Shown here one piece after another: positions 28,533-39,086 of a stretch of 62,556 nucleotides of DNA. Origin of the DNA: Psychrobacter okhotskensis (GTDB lineage: Bacteria; Pseudomonadota; Gammaproteobacteria; Pseudomonadales; Moraxellaceae); assembly GCF_013248965.1 (NCBI RefSeq), contig NZ_JABRVQ010000023.1, forward strand, positions 1 through 62,556, given 5' to 3'. The notes beneath the pieces were generated by a model. It saw only the letters and a program-made list of their open reading frames with translations, had not been told where the DNA came from and did no database searches. The position numbers and the translations under genes are program-made. Position 1 is the first letter of the stretch. Each line of letters begins with the position of its first letter.

Positions 28533-29135
28533 GTGGATTTAAAAACAGTTACAGGTGCGGCGGTTGAGCTTTCTGATACGGCTTTTGGTCGTGAATTCAA
28601 CGAAGCATTAGTGCATCAAGTCGTCACCGCATATCTTGCTGGTGCTCGCCAAGGTACACGTGCACAAAAAACCCGTGCCGAAGTTTCTGGCGGTGGCATT
28701 AAGCCATGGCGCCAAAAAGGTACTGGTCGCGCTCGTGCAGGCTCTATTCGTAGCCCTATCTGGCGTGGGGGCGGTCGTGCATTTGCGGCCAAACCACAAG
28801 ATTGGTCACAGAAAGTTAACCGTAAGATGTATCGCGGTGCTATGCAGTGTATCCTAGCCGAATTGATTCGCCAAGAGCGTCTGATTTTGGTTGAAGAGTT
28901 GAGCGTTTCTGGGCCTAAGACCAAAGAGCTTATCGCCAAGTTAAATGATTTGGGCGCACCTCGTGCACTAATCGTTACCAAAGACGTTGACGAAAACTTA
29001 TACTTAGCCGCTCGCAACATTCCACACGTCAATGTACTTGGTACAAACGAAGTGGACCCAGTGAGTTTGATCGCTTTTGATAAAGTGATCATGTCAGTTG
29101 AAGCTGCGAAACAATTTGAGGAAGCACTAGCATGA
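28533..29135 (+). CDS. rplD: 50S ribosomal protein L4
   Basis: Lines the exit tunnel and, in E. coli, represses its own S10 operon. 200 residues. It starts with GTG at 28533 after AAGGGG, and no closer ATG exists. The tunnel loop contains [20 protein letters not shown]. The stop codon overlaps the rplW start by four bases (ATGA), so translation is likely coupled. Confidence 0.97.
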   Translation: MDLKTVTGAAVELSDTAFGREFNEALVHQVVTAYLAGARQGTRAQKTRAEVSGGGIKPWRQKGTGRARAGSIRSPIWRGGGRAFAAKPQDWSQKVNRKMYRGAMQCILAELIRQERLILVEELSVSGPKTKELIAKLNDLGAPRALIVTKDVDENLYLAARNIPHVNVLGTNEVDPVSLIAFDKVIMSVEAAKQFEEALA

Positions 29136-29482
29136 ATAACGCAAGACTTTATCAGATCCTAAGAGGACCTGTATTCTCAGAGAAATCTCAAATGCTTGGC
29201 GACTCATTTGGTGTGCAAGTATTTAAAATTGACTCTAACGCTACTAAGCTTGAAGTTAAAAAAGCAGTTGAGATGATGTTTGAAGGTGTTGAAGTTTTAA
29301 AAGTAAACACTTTGAACGTTAAAGGTAAGACAAAGCGTTTTGGTAAAAGCATCGGCCGTCGTAATGACTACAAAAAAGCCTATGTTACCTTAAAAGCTGG
29401 TCAAGATGTACAAATGGCTGATGCTGGTGAAGAGGTCGCGAATACGACTGCTTCTACTAGTGAAACAGCGAATAACGAATAA
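29132..29482 (+). CDS. rplW: 50S ribosomal protein L23
   Basis: Exit-tunnel protein that docks SRP and trigger factor. 116 residues, longer than the usual 95-100 because of an acidic Ala/Thr/Glu-rich tail after about 97 ([13 protein letters not shown]). The core has [12 protein letters not shown] and [20 protein letters not shown]. It overlaps rplD by four bases. Confidence 0.97.
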   Translation: MNNARLYQILRGPVFSEKSQMLGDSFGVQVFKIDSNATKLEVKKAVEMMFEGVEVLKVNTLNVKGKTKRFGKSIGRRNDYKKAYVTLKAGQDVQMADAGEEVANTTASTSETANNE

Positions 29483-29493
29483 GGATTACACTC

Positions 29494-30321
29494 ATGCCTA
29501 TCGTAAGAGCAAAGCCAACATCACCAGGCCGTCGTTTTGTTGAAAAAGTGGTGCATCCACACCTTTATAAAGGTCGTCCTTATGCAGCGCTTCTCGAATC
29601 AAAAAGTAAGTCAGGTGGTCGTAACAATAATGGTCGCATAACGACTCGTCACATCGGTGGTGGTCATAAGCAACATTATCGTATTATCGATTTTAAACGC
29701 ACCAAAGACAATATCCCAGCTACTGTAGAGCGTATTGAATACGATCCTAACCGTACTGCACATATTGCCTTACTTAAGTATGCTGATGGTGAGCGTCGCT
29801 ATATCATTGCTGCTAAAAAACAAGCAGTTGGTGATACCGTGATGTCAGGTGAAACTTCACCTATCCGTCCAGGTAACTGTTTACCGTTGAAAAACATCCC
29901 ATTGGGTACTGTGATTCACAATATCGAGCTTAAAATCGGTAAAGGTGCACAGATGGCTCGTTCTGCGGGTGCTAGTGTTCAATTACTAGGTCGTGACGGT
30001 ATTTATGCTATTCTACGTATGCGTTCTGGCGAAACTCGCCGCGTTCATGTGAATTGCCGTGCTGTTATTGGTGAAGTATCGAACACTGAAAACAACTTGA
30101 AATCACTTGGTAAAGCCGGTGCTTCACGTTGGCGCGGTATTCGTCCTTCTGTTCGTGGTGTCGCTATGAACCCGGTTGATCACCCACACGGTGGTGGTGA
30201 AGGTCGTAACAAAGGTCGCCATCCAACCAGCCCTTGGGGTCAGAAGTCTAAAGGACTTAAAACGCGTCATAATAAGCGTACTGACAACATGATCATCCGC
30301 CGTCGCGCCAAGAAGAAATAA
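29494..30321 (+). CDS. rplB: 50S ribosomal protein L2
   Basis: Needed for subunit joining and peptidyl transfer. 275 residues, standard. [15 protein letters not shown] at the start, [17 protein letters not shown], and the C-terminal [19 protein letters not shown] with the functionally important histidine. Confidence 0.98.
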   Translation: MPIVRAKPTSPGRRFVEKVVHPHLYKGRPYAALLESKSKSGGRNNNGRITTRHIGGGHKQHYRIIDFKRTKDNIPATVERIEYDPNRTAHIALLKYADGERRYIIAAKKQAVGDTVMSGETSPIRPGNCLPLKNIPLGTVIHNIELKIGKGAQMARSAGASVQLLGRDGIYAILRMRSGETRRVHVNCRAVIGEVSNTENNLKSLGKAGASRWRGIRPSVRGVAMNPVDHPHGGGEGRNKGRHPTSPWGQKSKGLKTRHNKRTDNMIIRRRAKKK

Positions 30322-30333
30322 AGGAAGAATTTC

Positions 30334-30609
30334 ATGCCTCGTTCATTGAAAAAAGGTCCATTCATAGACGCGCACTTGTTTGCTAAAGTTGAGAATGCAT
30401 TAGACACCAACTCACGCAAGCCAATTAAGACTTGGTCGCGCCGCTCGATGATTCTGCCACAAATGGTTGGCCTAACTTTATCTGTTCACAACGGCCGTAC
30501 TCATGTACCGGTTATCGTGAGCGAACAGATGGTTGGTCATAAACTAGGTGAATTTGCCCCGACTCGTACGTATCGTGGTCATGGCATTGACAGAAAAGCT
30601 AAGAAATAA
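30334..30609 (+). CDS. rpsS: 30S ribosomal protein S19
   Basis: Head protein forming a complex with S13. 91 residues. [29 protein letters not shown] and [16 protein letters not shown] are family signatures. GGAAGAA precedes the ATG, 12 bases after rplB. Confidence 0.98.
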
Positions 30610-30619
30610 GGTGCTTACC

Positions 30620-30949
30620 ATGGAAGTAACTGCAAAATTACGCGGTGCCGCCATATCGGCACAAAAAGTTAGACTCGTTGCTGATGAAGTTCGTGGCAAA
30701 TCTATCGAGCGTGCTTTGGATATCCTAACGTATAGTAATAAAAAAGGCGCTGTGTTTGTTAAGAAATGTCTTAACTCAGCCATCGCCAATGCCGAAAACA
30801 ACAACGGTTTAGACATTGATACGCTTAAAGTATCAACTATATACGTTGATGAAGGCATTACGCTAAAACGTATCCTACCACGTGCTAAAGGTCGCGCTGA
30901 TCGTATCAGTAAGCGTACCTGTCACATCACTATAAAGGTAGGAGAATAA
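30620..30949 (+). CDS. rplV: 50S ribosomal protein L22
   Basis: Lines the exit tunnel; its beta-hairpin loop is a macrolide-resistance site. 109 residues from ATG 30620 ([20 protein letters not shown]), aligning with the E. coli start. A frame open from 30548 would overlap rpsS and is not used. The loop [19 protein letters not shown] is intact. Confidence 0.97.
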
Positions 30950-30952
30950 GTT

Positions 30953-31681
30953 ATGGGTCAAAAAGTACATCCAATCGGAATTCGTCTTGGTGTTGTCAAA
31001 AAGCATAACGCAAACTGGTATGCTAACCCTAAACAATACTCAGAATACCTCATCAACGACATTCAAGTTCGTGAGTATCTACGCAAAAAGCTAGACAACG
31101 CTATGATCAGCAACATCATGATCGAGCGTCCTACTGGCGCCGCTAAGATTACCATCGCCACTGCGCGTCCTGGTATTGTTATCGGCAAAAAAGGCGAAGA
31201 TATCGAAAGACTTCAAAAAGAATTGACCAAAATTATGGGCGTACCTGCTCAGGTCAACATTGAAGAAATCACGTCACCTGATCTTGATGCACGTTTGGTA
31301 GCAGACGGTATCGGAAGTCAGCTTGAGCGTCGTGTTATGTTCCGCCGTGCGATGAAACGCGCCGTACAGAACAGCATGCGTTCTGGTGCTAAAGGCATTA
31401 AAGTTGAGCTGTCTGGCCGTCTTGGTGGTGCTGAGATTGCTCGTAGTGAATGGTATCGTGAAGGCCGTGTGCCATTACATACACTTCGCGCTGATATTGA
31501 CTATGCGTCAGTACGTGCAGAGACAACTTACGGCACCATCGGTGTAAAAGTTTGGATCTTCCGCGGAGAAATCCTTGACGGTATGAACAGTGTTTATAAT
31601 CCGGTCAAAGAAGAGCAGACTCGTGCGCCAAAACGCCGTGGTCGTGGAAACGGAAACCGTCGAAACTCAGACAGAGGTTAA
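30953..31681 (+). CDS. rpsC: 30S ribosomal protein S3
   Basis: mRNA-entry-channel protein. 242 residues: [20 protein letters not shown], a KH domain with [16 protein letters not shown], and the C-terminal domain with [20 protein letters not shown]. It has a basic Arg/Asn/Gly tail. Three bases after rplV. Confidence 0.98.
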   Translation: MGQKVHPIGIRLGVVKKHNANWYANPKQYSEYLINDIQVREYLRKKLDNAMISNIMIERPTGAAKITIATARPGIVIGKKGEDIERLQKELTKIMGVPAQVNIEEITSPDLDARLVADGIGSQLERRVMFRRAMKRAVQNSMRSGAKGIKVELSGRLGGAEIARSEWYREGRVPLHTLRADIDYASVRAETTYGTIGVKVWIFRGEILDGMNSVYNPVKEEQTRAPKRRGRGNGNRRNSDRG

Positions 31682-31684
31682 ACT

Positions 31685-32098
31685 ATGTTACAGCCAAAAC
31701 GTACCAAGTTTCGTAAAATGCACAAAGGTCGTAACACTGGGCTAGCTCATCGTGGAAGCACCGTTGCATTCGGACAAATTGGTCTAAAATCATTGACGCG
31801 CGGTCGTATGACAGCCCGTCAAATTGAAGCGGCACGTCGTACCATCACTCGTAAGATTAAGCGTGGTGGTAAGATTTGGATTCGTGTATTCCCAGACAAA
31901 CCAATTACTAATAAACCACTAGAAGTACGTATGGGTAAAGGTAAAGGTCCTGTAGAGTATTGGGTATGCGAAATCAAACCTGGTAAAGTGCTATATGAAA
32001 TTGAAGGGGTACCAGAAGAGCTTGCACGTGAAGCTTTCACGCTTGCTGCAGCAAAACTGCCCTTTAAAACTACCATTGTTAAGCGGACGATAATGTAA
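31685..32098 (+). CDS. rplP: 50S ribosomal protein L16
   Basis: Organises the A-site tRNA region. 137 residues. [39 protein letters not shown] and [20 protein letters not shown] are diagnostic. The arginine hydroxylated in E. coli L16 lies in the [12 protein letters not shown] region. The stop codon overlaps the rpmC ATG by one base. Confidence 0.98.
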   Translation: MLQPKRTKFRKMHKGRNTGLAHRGSTVAFGQIGLKSLTRGRMTARQIEAARRTITRKIKRGGKIWIRVFPDKPITNKPLEVRMGKGKGPVEYWVCEIKPGKVLYEIEGVPEELAREAFTLAAAKLPFKTTIVKRTIM

Positions 32099-32295
32099 TG
32101 AAGATCAGTGAATTACGTGATAAATCATTAGAAGAACTGACCCAGTTACTTGATGAAAAGCAACTTGATGCTTTCCGTATTCGTATGGCTAAAGCAACTG
32201 GTCAGTTGGGTAATACCCATGAAGTCAGAGGCAATCGTCGCACGATTGCTCAGATTCAGACTTTGATTAACGAGAAACAACGAGGCGACTCATGA
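32098..32295 (+). CDS. rpmC: 50S ribosomal protein L29
   Basis: Exit-site protein of 65 residues: [19 protein letters not shown], then [20 protein letters not shown] and an arginine/isoleucine helix. It overlaps both neighbours (1 base with rplP, 4 bases with rpsQ), which indicates translational coupling. Confidence 0.97.
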   Translation: MKISELRDKSLEELTQLLDEKQLDAFRIRMAKATGQLGNTHEVRGNRRTIAQIQTLINEKQRGDS

Positions 32296-32564
32296 GCGAT
32301 AACAATCAAACAGCTAATGCTAGCGTATTGACAGGAAGAGTTGTCAGCGACAAGATGGACAAGTCCATCACAGTTTTGATTGAACGTCTTGTACGTCATC
32401 CTTTGTATGGCAAGCAGCTTCGTCGTTCTACAAAAATCAAAGCTCATGATGAGAATAACGTTTGCCAACAAGGCGACCTTGTCCGCATCAAAGAAACGCG
32501 TCCAATCTCAAAAACCAAGTCTTGGACTTTGGTTGATGTGGTTGAAAAAGTAGAAAAAATCTAA
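32292..32564 (+). CDS. rpsQ: 30S ribosomal protein S17
   Basis: Primary 16S rRNA binder, OB fold. 90 residues. [20 protein letters not shown] and [20 protein letters not shown] are signatures. Last gene of the S10 block; a 181-bp gap with a promoter follows. Confidence 0.97.
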   Translation: MSDNNQTANASVLTGRVVSDKMDKSITVLIERLVRHPLYGKQLRRSTKIKAHDENNVCQQGDLVRIKETRPISKTKSWTLVDVVEKVEKI

Positions 32565-32569
32565 GTAAA

Positions 32570-32598
32570 TTGCATTAAAAGCCAGAAGCTGTTAAAAT
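32570..32598 (+). promoter_or_regulatory. Candidate promoter for the spc block (rplN onward)
   Basis: TTGCAT (32570-32575), an exactly 17-bp spacer and TAAAAT (32593-32598) form a good sigma-70 promoter just after the rpsQ stop codon. The leader to rplN would be about 140 nt. Confidence 0.6.
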
Positions 32599-32745
32599 AG
32601 CCGCCTTTTTAAGGATGCTGATTGCGCCGAGCGTATATCACTCACATTAAGAGTAGCAGCGGTTATTTATATTAAAATGCCGACTACTCATACTGTGCTA
32701 GCGGCAGCAACTGGTTTTTATTGCTCATACGTGTGGAGTAACGCT

Positions 32746-33114
32746 ATGATTCAGGTTGAGTCAATGCTGGAAGTTGCAGACAATAGCGGTGCAAGGCGAG
32801 TTCAGTGCATTAAAGTACTGGGTGGCTCTCATCGTCGTTATGCATCAGTTGGCGACATTATTAAAGTAACGGTTAAAGAAGCCATTCCTCGCGGTCGTGT
32901 TAAAAAAGGCGACGTGATGAATGCGGTAGTTGTACGTACCAAAAAAGGCGTTCGTCGTCCTGATGGTTCTGTTCTGCGTTTTGATGACAATGCTGCGGTA
33001 TTGTTGAACCAAAACAAAGCACCGATTGCAACTCGTATTTTTGGACCGGTAACTCGTGAACTACGTGGTGATCAGTTTATGAAAATTGTATCCCTAGCAC
33101 CAGAAGTATTGTGA
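32746..33114 (+). CDS. rplN: 50S ribosomal protein L14
   Basis: Inter-subunit bridge protein. 122 residues from ATG 32746 ([20 protein letters not shown]), the universal start. A frame open from 32677 is not used because it has no ribosome site and goes beyond the family length; GTGGAGTAACG precedes the chosen ATG. Confidence 0.97.
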   Translation: MIQVESMLEVADNSGARRVQCIKVLGGSHRRYASVGDIIKVTVKEAIPRGRVKKGDVMNAVVVRTKKGVRRPDGSVLRFDDNAAVLLNQNKAPIATRIFGPVTRELRGDQFMKIVSLAPEVL

Positions 33115-33122
33115 GGTAATCC

Positions 33123-33440
33123 ATGTCAAAATTACGTAAAGGCGATACAGTTATCGTGATTGCTGGTAAAGATAAAGGCAAACAAGGTACTGTACAAGCT
33201 GTAAAAAATGATCGTATTAAAGTAGAAGGCATTAATATTGTTACTAAACATCAGAAGCCAAATCAGGCGACTGGCGTTGAAGGTGGCATTCTTAAGCAAG
33301 AAGCTTTTCTGCATATTTCAAATGTCGCAATATTAAATGCGCAAACCCAAAAAGCTGATCGTATTACTTATCAGTTCGGCGAAGACGGCAATAAACAACG
33401 CGTCTATCGTTCGAACGGTGAAGTAGTGGCGACTGCGTAA
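33123..33440 (+). CDS. rplX: 50S ribosomal protein L24
   Basis: Assembly initiator. 105 residues with a KOW motif at the N-terminus (RKGDTVIVIAGKDKGKQGTV) and NIVTKHQKPNQ; EGGILKQEAFLHISNVAILN is conserved. GAGGTAA precedes the ATG. Confidence 0.97.
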   Translation: MSKLRKGDTVIVIAGKDKGKQGTVQAVKNDRIKVEGINIVTKHQKPNQATGVEGGILKQEAFLHISNVAILNAQTQKADRITYQFGEDGNKQRVYRSNGEVVATA

Positions 33441-33461
33441 GACACTAAGGGTGTAATGGTA

Positions 33462-33998
33462 ATGGCAAGATTAAAATCTTTATATAACGATGAACTAAAG
33501 CAGCAAATCAAAGAAGACCTTGGTTTAGCGAACGTGATGCAAGTGCCTAAAATCACTAAAATCACACTTAACATGGGTGTAGGCGGCGCGTCTCAAGACA
33601 AGAAATTGCTTGAAGGTGCAGTAGCCGACATGACCGCTATTGCTGGTCAAAAACCTGTGGTCACTAAAGCGCGTAAATCAGTTGCTGGCTTTAAGATTCG
33701 TGAAGAATGGCCAATTGGCTGTAAAGTAACGCTACGCGGTGAGCAAATGTACGAATTTTTAGATCGTCTCATTGCCATTGCAATTCCTCGTATTCGTGAT
33801 TTCCGTGGTTTTTCACCTAAAGCCTTTGACGGACGTGGTAACTACTCATTGGGTATCAAAGAACAAATCGTATTCCCAGAAGTAGACTTTGACAAGATTG
33901 ATCGTATCCGCGGTATGGATGTAACAATCACCACGTCAGCTCAATCTGATGAAGAAGGTCGCGCGTTGCTTAAAGCATTCGGCTTCCCATTTAAATAA
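33462..33998 (+). CDS. rplE: 50S ribosomal protein L5
   Basis: Binds 5S rRNA. 178 residues from ATG 33462 ([16 protein letters not shown]), matching the family start; an ATG two codons upstream (33456) is closer to AAGG and cannot be excluded. [20 protein letters not shown] and [20 protein letters not shown] are signatures. Confidence 0.96.
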   Translation: MARLKSLYNDELKQQIKEDLGLANVMQVPKITKITLNMGVGGASQDKKLLEGAVADMTAIAGQKPVVTKARKSVAGFKIREEWPIGCKVTLRGEQMYEFLDRLIAIAIPRIRDFRGFSPKAFDGRGNYSLGIKEQIVFPEVDFDKIDRIRGMDVTITTSAQSDEEGRALLKAFGFPFK

Positions 33999-34010
33999 GG
34001 TAAAGACGTT

Positions 34011-34316
34011 ATGGCAAAGAAGAGCATGATTAACCGCGAATTGAAGCGCGAAAAAATGGTTGCTAAATATGCTGAAAAGCGTATCAAGCTAAAAGAAACT
34101 ATCAGTGATATGACTGCAAGTGACGAAACTCGTATGGAAGCGATGCTAGAGCTACAAGCTCTTCCACGTAACTCATCACCAGTACGTCTGCGCAATCGTT
34201 GTGCTATCACCGGTCGTCCTCACGGTTACTTCCGCAAGTTTGGCTTATCACGCAATATGCTGCGTGAGCGTGTCATGCAAGGCGATGTGCCCGGTGTTCG
34301 TAAAGCAAGCTGGTAA
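34011..34316 (+). CDS. rpsN: 30S ribosomal protein S14 (zinc-independent form)
   Basis: 101 residues, the long C-minus type without the CxxC zinc motifs. [20 protein letters not shown] at the start; [20 protein letters not shown] and the terminal [11 protein letters not shown] are conserved. Confidence 0.97.
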   Translation: MAKKSMINRELKREKMVAKYAEKRIKLKETISDMTASDETRMEAMLELQALPRNSSPVRLRNRCAITGRPHGYFRKFGLSRNMLRERVMQGDVPGVRKASW

Positions 34317-34327
34317 GGAGTAACTAT

Positions 34328-34726
34328 ATGAGTATGCAAGATACCGTTGGGGATATGCTAACCCGTATTCGTAACGCACAAATGGCTAACAAAGTATCGG
34401 TAGCAATGCCGAGCTCTAAACTACGTAAATCAATTGCTGATTTACTGGTTAGCGAAGGTTATGTAGCGAACGCTGTTGTCACTGAACAAGACAACAATAA
34501 AGCCACACTAACTATCGAACTAAAATACTTCGAAGGTAAAGCTGTTATCGAAACGATTCAACGTTTCAGCCGTCCTGGTTTACGCCAGCATCGCGGTAAA
34601 GACGCTATCCCTACTGTTAAACAAGGTATGGGTGTTGCTATCGTATCAACCAGTCAAGGTATCATGAGCGATCGTGCTGCACGCGCTGCTGGTATCGGTG
34701 GTGAAATCGTTGCATTTGTAGCGTAA
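34328..34726 (+). CDS. rpsH: 30S ribosomal protein S8
   Basis: Central-domain 16S rRNA binder; in E. coli it represses the spc operon. 132 residues. [20 protein letters not shown] and [20 protein letters not shown] are clear. GGAG precedes the ATG. It is followed by an unusual 175-bp gap holding a hairpin and a terminator. Confidence 0.97.
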   Translation: MSMQDTVGDMLTRIRNAQMANKVSVAMPSSKLRKSIADLLVSEGYVANAVVTEQDNNKATLTIELKYFEGKAVIETIQRFSRPGLRQHRGKDAIPTVKQGMGVAIVSTSQGIMSDRAARAAGIGGEIVAFVA

Positions 34727-34757
34727 GCTACACGACGATAAAGTCTATTTGATGCTT

Positions 34758-34814
34758 GTTAGACTTCTATCAATTGAGTAATTATAAATTATTTCAAATT
34801 GATAGGTGTCTAAC
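34758..34814 (+). promoter_or_regulatory. Long imperfect hairpin between rpsH and rplF
   Basis: Arms 34758-34775 (GTTAGACTTCTATCAATT) and 34797-34814 pair at 16 of 18 positions around a 21-base AT-rich loop. It has no T-run. It may be a protein-binding or mRNA-processing site upstream of the terminator at 34831. Confidence 0.5.
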
Positions 34815-34830
34815 GCCATCAATTATGCTA

Positions 34831-34863
34831 AACTAACACGCTTTTTAGCCTGTTAGTTTTTTC
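34831..34863 (+). terminator. Intrinsic terminator or attenuator inside the spc block
   Basis: AACTAACA (34831-34838) pairs perfectly with TGTTAGTT (34851-34858), with a further GC pair inside, followed directly by TTTTTT. The rplF start is 40 bases downstream. It would reduce read-through from rpsH into rplF-secY. Confidence 0.65.
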
Positions 34864-34901
34864 GCTAATAGAAGTAAGTTAATTTTTTAAGGAATATTCC
34901 T

Positions 34902-35435
34902 ATGTCTCGTGTGGCTAAAGCCCCAGTAGCACTGCCTAACGGCGTAAGTGTTACTTTGAACGATCGGCAGGTCGAAGTTAAAGGCAAGAACGGCAATTTG
35001 TCTTTACGCCTGCATGAATTGGTCGAGCTGAAACAGGAAGATGATGCAATCATTTTCTCACCTACAGTCGATTCAAAAGAAGCCATGATGCACACTGGCA
35101 CCATGCGCGCTTTGCTTAACAACTATGTTACAGGCGTGAATGAAGGCTTTGAAAGACGTCTTCAACTAATTGGTGTTGGTTATCGTGCTCAAGCTACTGG
35201 TAATAAAGTAACGCTAAACGTTGGTTACTCACATCCAGTAGAATATACGCTACCTGAAGGTGTGTCGGCTGAAACCCCAACGCAAACTGAAATTGTTTTG
35301 AAATCAAACAATAAACAGCAGCTTGGTCAAGCAGCGGCTAATATCCGCGCTTTCCGTCCACCAGAGCCTTATAAAGGTAAAGGTATTCGTTATAGTGACG
35401 AGCATGTGATTCGCAAAGAAGCCAAGAAAAAATAA
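34902..35435 (+). CDS. rplF: 50S ribosomal protein L6
   Basis: Near the factor-binding site. 177 residues, two similar L6 domains; [17 protein letters not shown] at the start and [20 protein letters not shown] near the end are signatures. TAAGGAA precedes the ATG. Confidence 0.98.
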   Translation: MSRVAKAPVALPNGVSVTLNDRQVEVKGKNGNLSLRLHELVELKQEDDAIIFSPTVDSKEAMMHTGTMRALLNNYVTGVNEGFERRLQLIGVGYRAQATGNKVTLNVGYSHPVEYTLPEGVSAETPTQTEIVLKSNNKQQLGQAAANIRAFRPPEPYKGKGIRYSDEHVIRKEAKKK

Positions 35436-35446
35436 GGTGAGTTGAA

Positions 35447-35797
35447 ATGTTTGATAAAAAAGCAGCTCGTCTACGTCGAGCAAAGAAAACCCGCGCACAT
35501 ATCCGTCATTTAGGCGCACATCGTCTAACGGTTAACCGTACGCCGAAACATATTTATGCCCAGATTATCTCTCCGAACGGTGGTGAAGTGATTGCTCAGG
35601 CATCTACCTTAGACAGCAGCTTGCGTTCAGGCGCGACTGGTAATGCTGATGCAGCGACGTCTGTAGGCCAATTAATCGCAGAACGCGCAAAAGCAGCTGG
35701 TATTACTAAAGTTGCCTTTGACCGTAGTGGTTTTAAATATCATGGTCGAGTAAAAGCTTTAGCTGAAGCGGCTCGCGAAAACGGATTGGAGTTTTAA
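35447..35797 (+). CDS. rplR: 50S ribosomal protein L18
   Basis: 5S rRNA-binding protein. 116 residues: [40 protein letters not shown] and [28 protein letters not shown] precedes the ATG. Confidence 0.98.
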   Translation: MFDKKAARLRRAKKTRAHIRHLGAHRLTVNRTPKHIYAQIISPNGGEVIAQASTLDSSLRSGATGNADAATSVGQLIAERAKAAGITKVAFDRSGFKYHGRVKALAEAARENGLEF

Positions 35798-35799
35798 TC

Positions 35800-36315
35800 A
35801 TGGCTAGAAATGATAAAAATGATAAAAATGAACAGACTGACGGTCTAGTAGAACGCTTAGTTACCGTTGATCGCGTTGCAAAAGTAGTTAAAGGTGGTCG
35901 TATTTTCTCTTTCACTGCGTTAACCGTAGTGGGCGATGGCAATGGCCGCGTTGGCTTTGGTCGTGGTAAAGCACGTGAAGTGCCGGCTGCTATTCAAAAA
36001 GCACTAGAAGCTGCTAAACGCAATATGATTACTGTTGAGCTCAACGATGCAACTTTGTATCATCCGATCAAAGCACGTCATGGTGCTAGTAAAGTCTACA
36101 TGCAGCCTGCATCTGAAGGTACTGGCGTAATCGCTGGTGGCGCAATGCGTGCTGTGTTAGAAGTTGCTGGTGTCAAAGATGTTTTGACTAAATGTTATGG
36201 TTCTACCAATACTGCTAACGTGGTTCGCGCTACGTTTAACGGTTTACGTGATATGTCAACTCCAGAGAAGATGGCAGCGAAACGTGGTAAATCTGTAGAC
36301 GAAATCTTGGGTTAA
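35800..36315 (+). CDS. rpsE: 30S ribosomal protein S5
   Basis: Decoding-fidelity protein. 171 residues. The N-terminal [16 protein letters not shown] contains a 9-bp in-frame direct repeat (AATGATAAA twice, 35810-35827) giving NDKNDK. The core has [20 protein letters not shown] and [16 protein letters not shown]. Confidence 0.98.
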   Translation: MARNDKNDKNEQTDGLVERLVTVDRVAKVVKGGRIFSFTALTVVGDGNGRVGFGRGKAREVPAAIQKALEAAKRNMITVELNDATLYHPIKARHGASKVYMQPASEGTGVIAGGAMRAVLEVAGVKDVLTKCYGSTNTANVVRATFNGLRDMSTPEKMAAKRGKSVDEILG

Positions 36316-36335
36316 CTTAGACTAGGTGAGTTACG

Positions 36336-36515
36336 ATGAAAAAAATGAAAGTCACTCAATTGAAATCGGGTGCCCATCGCCTAAAGAGCCACAAAGCATG
36401 CTTGAAAGGATTGGGTTTACGCCGTATTAATCATTCTGTTGTAGTAGAAGATACTCCTTCAACTCGTGGTATGGTCAATCGCGTTAACTACTTGGTAAAA
36501 GTGGAGGAAGCGTAA
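36336..36515 (+). CDS. rpmD: 50S ribosomal protein L30
   Basis: A 59-residue protein, [20 protein letters not shown]..., with the L30 ferredoxin-like core: [20 protein letters not shown] and [11 protein letters not shown]. It overlaps the rplO start by one base (TAATG). AGGTGAG precedes its ATG. Its size and place between rpsE and rplO are as in E. coli. Confidence 0.96.
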   Translation: MKKMKVTQLKSGAHRLKSHKACLKGLGLRRINHSVVVEDTPSTRGMVNRVNYLVKVEEA

Positions 36516-36955
36516 TGGGTCTTAGATTAAATGAATTATCACCAGGTGTTGGCGCAAAGAAAACTGCCCAACGTCGTGGTCGTGGTATCGGTTCAGGTCT
36601 TGGTAAGACTGGTGGTCGTGGTGTAAAAGGTCAGAAATCTCGTTCAGGTTCTAGCATACGCTCAGGATTTGAAGGTGGTCAAATGCCTTTATATCGCCGT
36701 CTACCAAAATTTGGTTTTACCAGTAGAATGGCAATGACGACTGCTGAAGTTCGTCTGTCTGAATTGAACAAAATTGAAGGCGATGTTGTCAGCATTGAAA
36801 CACTTAAAGCTGCCAACCTTATCCGTCATGATATGAAGCGTGCTCGTGTAATGTTATCAGGCGAAGTGACCAAAGCTTATACCTTTAAAGGTATCAAAGT
36901 GACTAAAGGCGCTAAGCAAGCAATCGAAGCTGCTGGTGGTAGCATCGAGGAGTAG
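36515..36955 (+). CDS. rplO: 50S ribosomal protein L15
   Basis: Late assembly protein. 146 residues: [40 protein letters not shown] and the C-terminal helix [23 protein letters not shown] lies before the ATG. Confidence 0.98.
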   Translation: MGLRLNELSPGVGAKKTAQRRGRGIGSGLGKTGGRGVKGQKSRSGSSIRSGFEGGQMPLYRRLPKFGFTSRMAMTTAEVRLSELNKIEGDVVSIETLKAANLIRHDMKRARVMLSGEVTKAYTFKGIKVTKGAKQAIEAAGGSIEE

Positions 36956-36959
36956 TAAC

Positions 36960-38306
36960 GTGTCAAAACAATCAATGTCATCGGCTGGTATACCGCTCAA
37001 TCCATTCGCTTTTATACGTAAGTATGACGAGCTATGGACGCGTTTATTATTCTTAATCGGCGCATTGATTGTTTATCGTTTAGGGTCACACATTCCGGTA
37101 CCGGGTATTAACCCCGTTAATTTGGCTGATCTGTTTTCGCGCAACGAAAATACCATTCTGAGCATGTTTAACATGTTCTCAGGTGGTGCGCTAGAGCGTA
37201 TGTCCATCATGGCACTTGGCATCATGCCATATATCTCTGCATCTATTATCGTACAGATGATGTCTGCAGTGTTGCCATCGCTTGAAGCCCTCAAAAAAGA
37301 AGGTGAAGCAGGACGACGTAAGCTAAATAAGTATACCCGTCAAGGGACACTTGCTTTAGCCCTAGTACAGTCATTAGGAATGTGTGCTGGCTTAATCAGC
37401 CAAAATCTTACCCTATCTTCTGGTTTGACTTTTTATATTCCAGCCGTGACTTCATTGGTCGCAGGCGCTATGTTCTTGATGTGGCTTGGTGAGCAGATTA
37501 CAGAGCGTGGTGTAGGTAATGGTATTTCAATGCTGATTTTTGCCAGTATTGTGGCTGGTACGCCAGGTATGATTTCGCAATCTATTGAACAGGTCAATCA
37601 AGGTCAAATGAACTTGATTGTGCTCTTTATTTTTGTACTGCTAGGTATCGCGGTTACCGCGGGTATCGTCTATATTGAACGTGCCCAGCGTCGTGTACCA
37701 GTAAACTATGCACAGAAGCAACAGCAAGGTCGTAAGATCTATGCGCAGCAGCAATCACATTTGCCGTTGAAGCTTAACATGGCAGGGGTTATCCCAGCCA
37801 TTTTTGCCAGTTCGCTATTGTTATTTCCAGCAAGTTTAGGGCAGTGGGTTGGTCAATCAACTGATCCTACCTTTGTACAAAAAATATTGCAAAATATGGC
37901 ATTGGTATTGTCCCCAGGGCAACCGCTATATTTGGTACTGTTCGGTGCAATGATTATTTTCTTCTGTTATTTCTACACGGCTTTGGTATTTAGTCCGCGT
38001 GAAGTGGCAGAAAACCTTAAACGTAGTGGTGCGTATATCCCAGGTATTCGCCCAGGACAACAAACTCAGCGTTATCTCGATCATGTATTAAACCGACTGA
38101 CCTTTATTGGCGCGATGTATATGACGGTTATTTGTTTAATGCCAATGGTCGTCCAGTCATCGTTTGGTGTACCGTTTCAACTTGGTGGTACGTCGCTACT
38201 GATTATGGTGGTTGTGGTAATGGACTTCATCTCGCAAATTCAAGCGCATTTGATGACCCATCAATATCATGATCAGACGTTAATTCAATCGCCCACTCAA
38301 CCTTAA
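36960..38306 (+). CDS. secY: Preprotein translocase subunit SecY
   Basis: Central channel of the Sec translocon; ten transmembrane helices. 448 residues from GTG 36960 (reads as [15 protein letters not shown]), which has GAGGAG (36947-36952) 7 bases upstream. An in-frame ATG at 36936 would overlap rplO and lacks a ribosome site. The plug and hydrophobic-ring region [18 protein letters not shown] and the cytosolic loop [20 protein letters not shown] are conserved. It is cotranscribed with ribosomal genes as usual. Confidence 0.97.
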   Translation: MSKQSMSSAGIPLNPFAFIRKYDELWTRLLFLIGALIVYRLGSHIPVPGINPVNLADLFSRNENTILSMFNMFSGGALERMSIMALGIMPYISASIIVQMMSAVLPSLEALKKEGEAGRRKLNKYTRQGTLALALVQSLGMCAGLISQNLTLSSGLTFYIPAVTSLVAGAMFLMWLGEQITERGVGNGISMLIFASIVAGTPGMISQSIEQVNQGQMNLIVLFIFVLLGIAVTAGIVYIERAQRRVPVNYAQKQQQGRKIYAQQQSHLPLKLNMAGVIPAIFASSLLLFPASLGQWVGQSTDPTFVQKILQNMALVLSPGQPLYLVLFGAMIIFFCYFYTALVFSPREVAENLKRSGAYIPGIRPGQQTQRYLDHVLNRLTFIGAMYMTVICLMPMVVQSSFGVPFQLGGTSLLIMVVVVMDFISQIQAHLMTHQYHDQTLIQSPTQP

Positions 38307-38338
38307 ATGAGCGGTACGATATCTCAAAGGAGTATGCT

Positions 38339-38455
38339 ATGAAAGTTCAAGCATCAGTTAAAAAGATTTGTGGTAGCTGTAAAGTTGTACGCCGTAAAGG
38401 CCGTGTACATATTATTTGTACAGCAGAACCGCGCCACAAGCAACGTCAAGGTTAA
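38339..38455 (+). CDS. rpmJ: 50S ribosomal protein L36 (zinc-binding form)
   Basis: A 38-residue protein beginning [20 protein letters not shown]. Cys11, Cys14, Cys27 and His33 form the zinc site of the C-plus type. AAAGGAG lies 8 bases before the ATG. It closes the spc block after secY. Confidence 0.96.
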   Translation: MKVQASVKKICGSCKVVRRKGRVHIICTAEPRHKQRQG

Positions 38456-38517
38456 TATTTGAGTAGGGTAAAGCAACACGCTCAACCTACTAGTTAAATT
38501 AATACTTGAAAAACAAC

Positions 38518-38539
38518 GGCGGATGCGATATCATCCGCC
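38518..38539 (+). promoter_or_regulatory. Perfect GC-rich hairpin after rpmJ
   Basis: GGCGGATG pairs with CATCCGCC around CGATAT; no T-run follows. A possible alpha-operon promoter (TTGCCG 38542, TATAAT 38567-38572, 19-bp spacing) lies just downstream, and TTGACA near 38637 may mark another. Role unknown: a processing site or a leader element. Confidence 0.45.
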
Positions 38540-38709
38540 ACTTGCCGTAGTTTATGCAAAAACTTTTATAATAGCGTCAATGAACGGACTTGTTCGCAAG
38601 TTAAAACAGCGATAATAATTATAGAAGCTTTAGTATTGACAGCAAAAAATCTGAAAATTAAAGCCTTATTGATAAATAAAGCTTATTTTTCTTTAATGGA
38701 GAGAAATCA

Positions 38710-39066
38710 ATGGCTCGTATTGCCGGCGTAAACATTCCGGATAATAAGCATGCTGTTATTTCATTAACTTACATCTTTGGTGTAGGCCGTACCACTGCTC
38801 AGAAAATCTTAGAAGCAGTTGGCATTGCCCCTACTACTAAAGTCAGTCAGTTAGATGATACACAGTTAGATGCTATCCGTGCACAAGTTGCAAATTACAT
38901 GACGGAAGGTGATCTTCGTCGTGAAGTGTCAATGAATATCAAGCGTTTAGTTGATCTCGGTTGTTACCGTGGCATCCGCCATCGTCGTAACCTACCAGTT
39001 AGAGGTCAGAACACCAAAAACAACGCTCGTACTCGTAAGGGTCCGACACGCCCTCTCAAAAGATAA
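38710..39066 (+). CDS. rpsM: 30S ribosomal protein S13
   Basis: Head protein contacting tRNAs and the 50S. 118 residues: [30 protein letters not shown] and [28 protein letters not shown] precedes the ATG. First gene of the alpha block; the 254-bp leader is where S4 acts in E. coli. Confidence 0.98.
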   Translation: MARIAGVNIPDNKHAVISLTYIFGVGRTTAQKILEAVGIAPTTKVSQLDDTQLDAIRAQVANYMTEGDLRREVSMNIKRLVDLGCYRGIRHRRNLPVRGQNTKNNARTRKGPTRPLKR

Positions 39067-39086
39067 TTAACTTAGGAAGCTAAAAG

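Noticed and set aside
28616..29092. 158-codon antisense frame in rplD
   Set aside because: A shadow of a highly conserved ribosomal gene with codon bias on the opposite strand.
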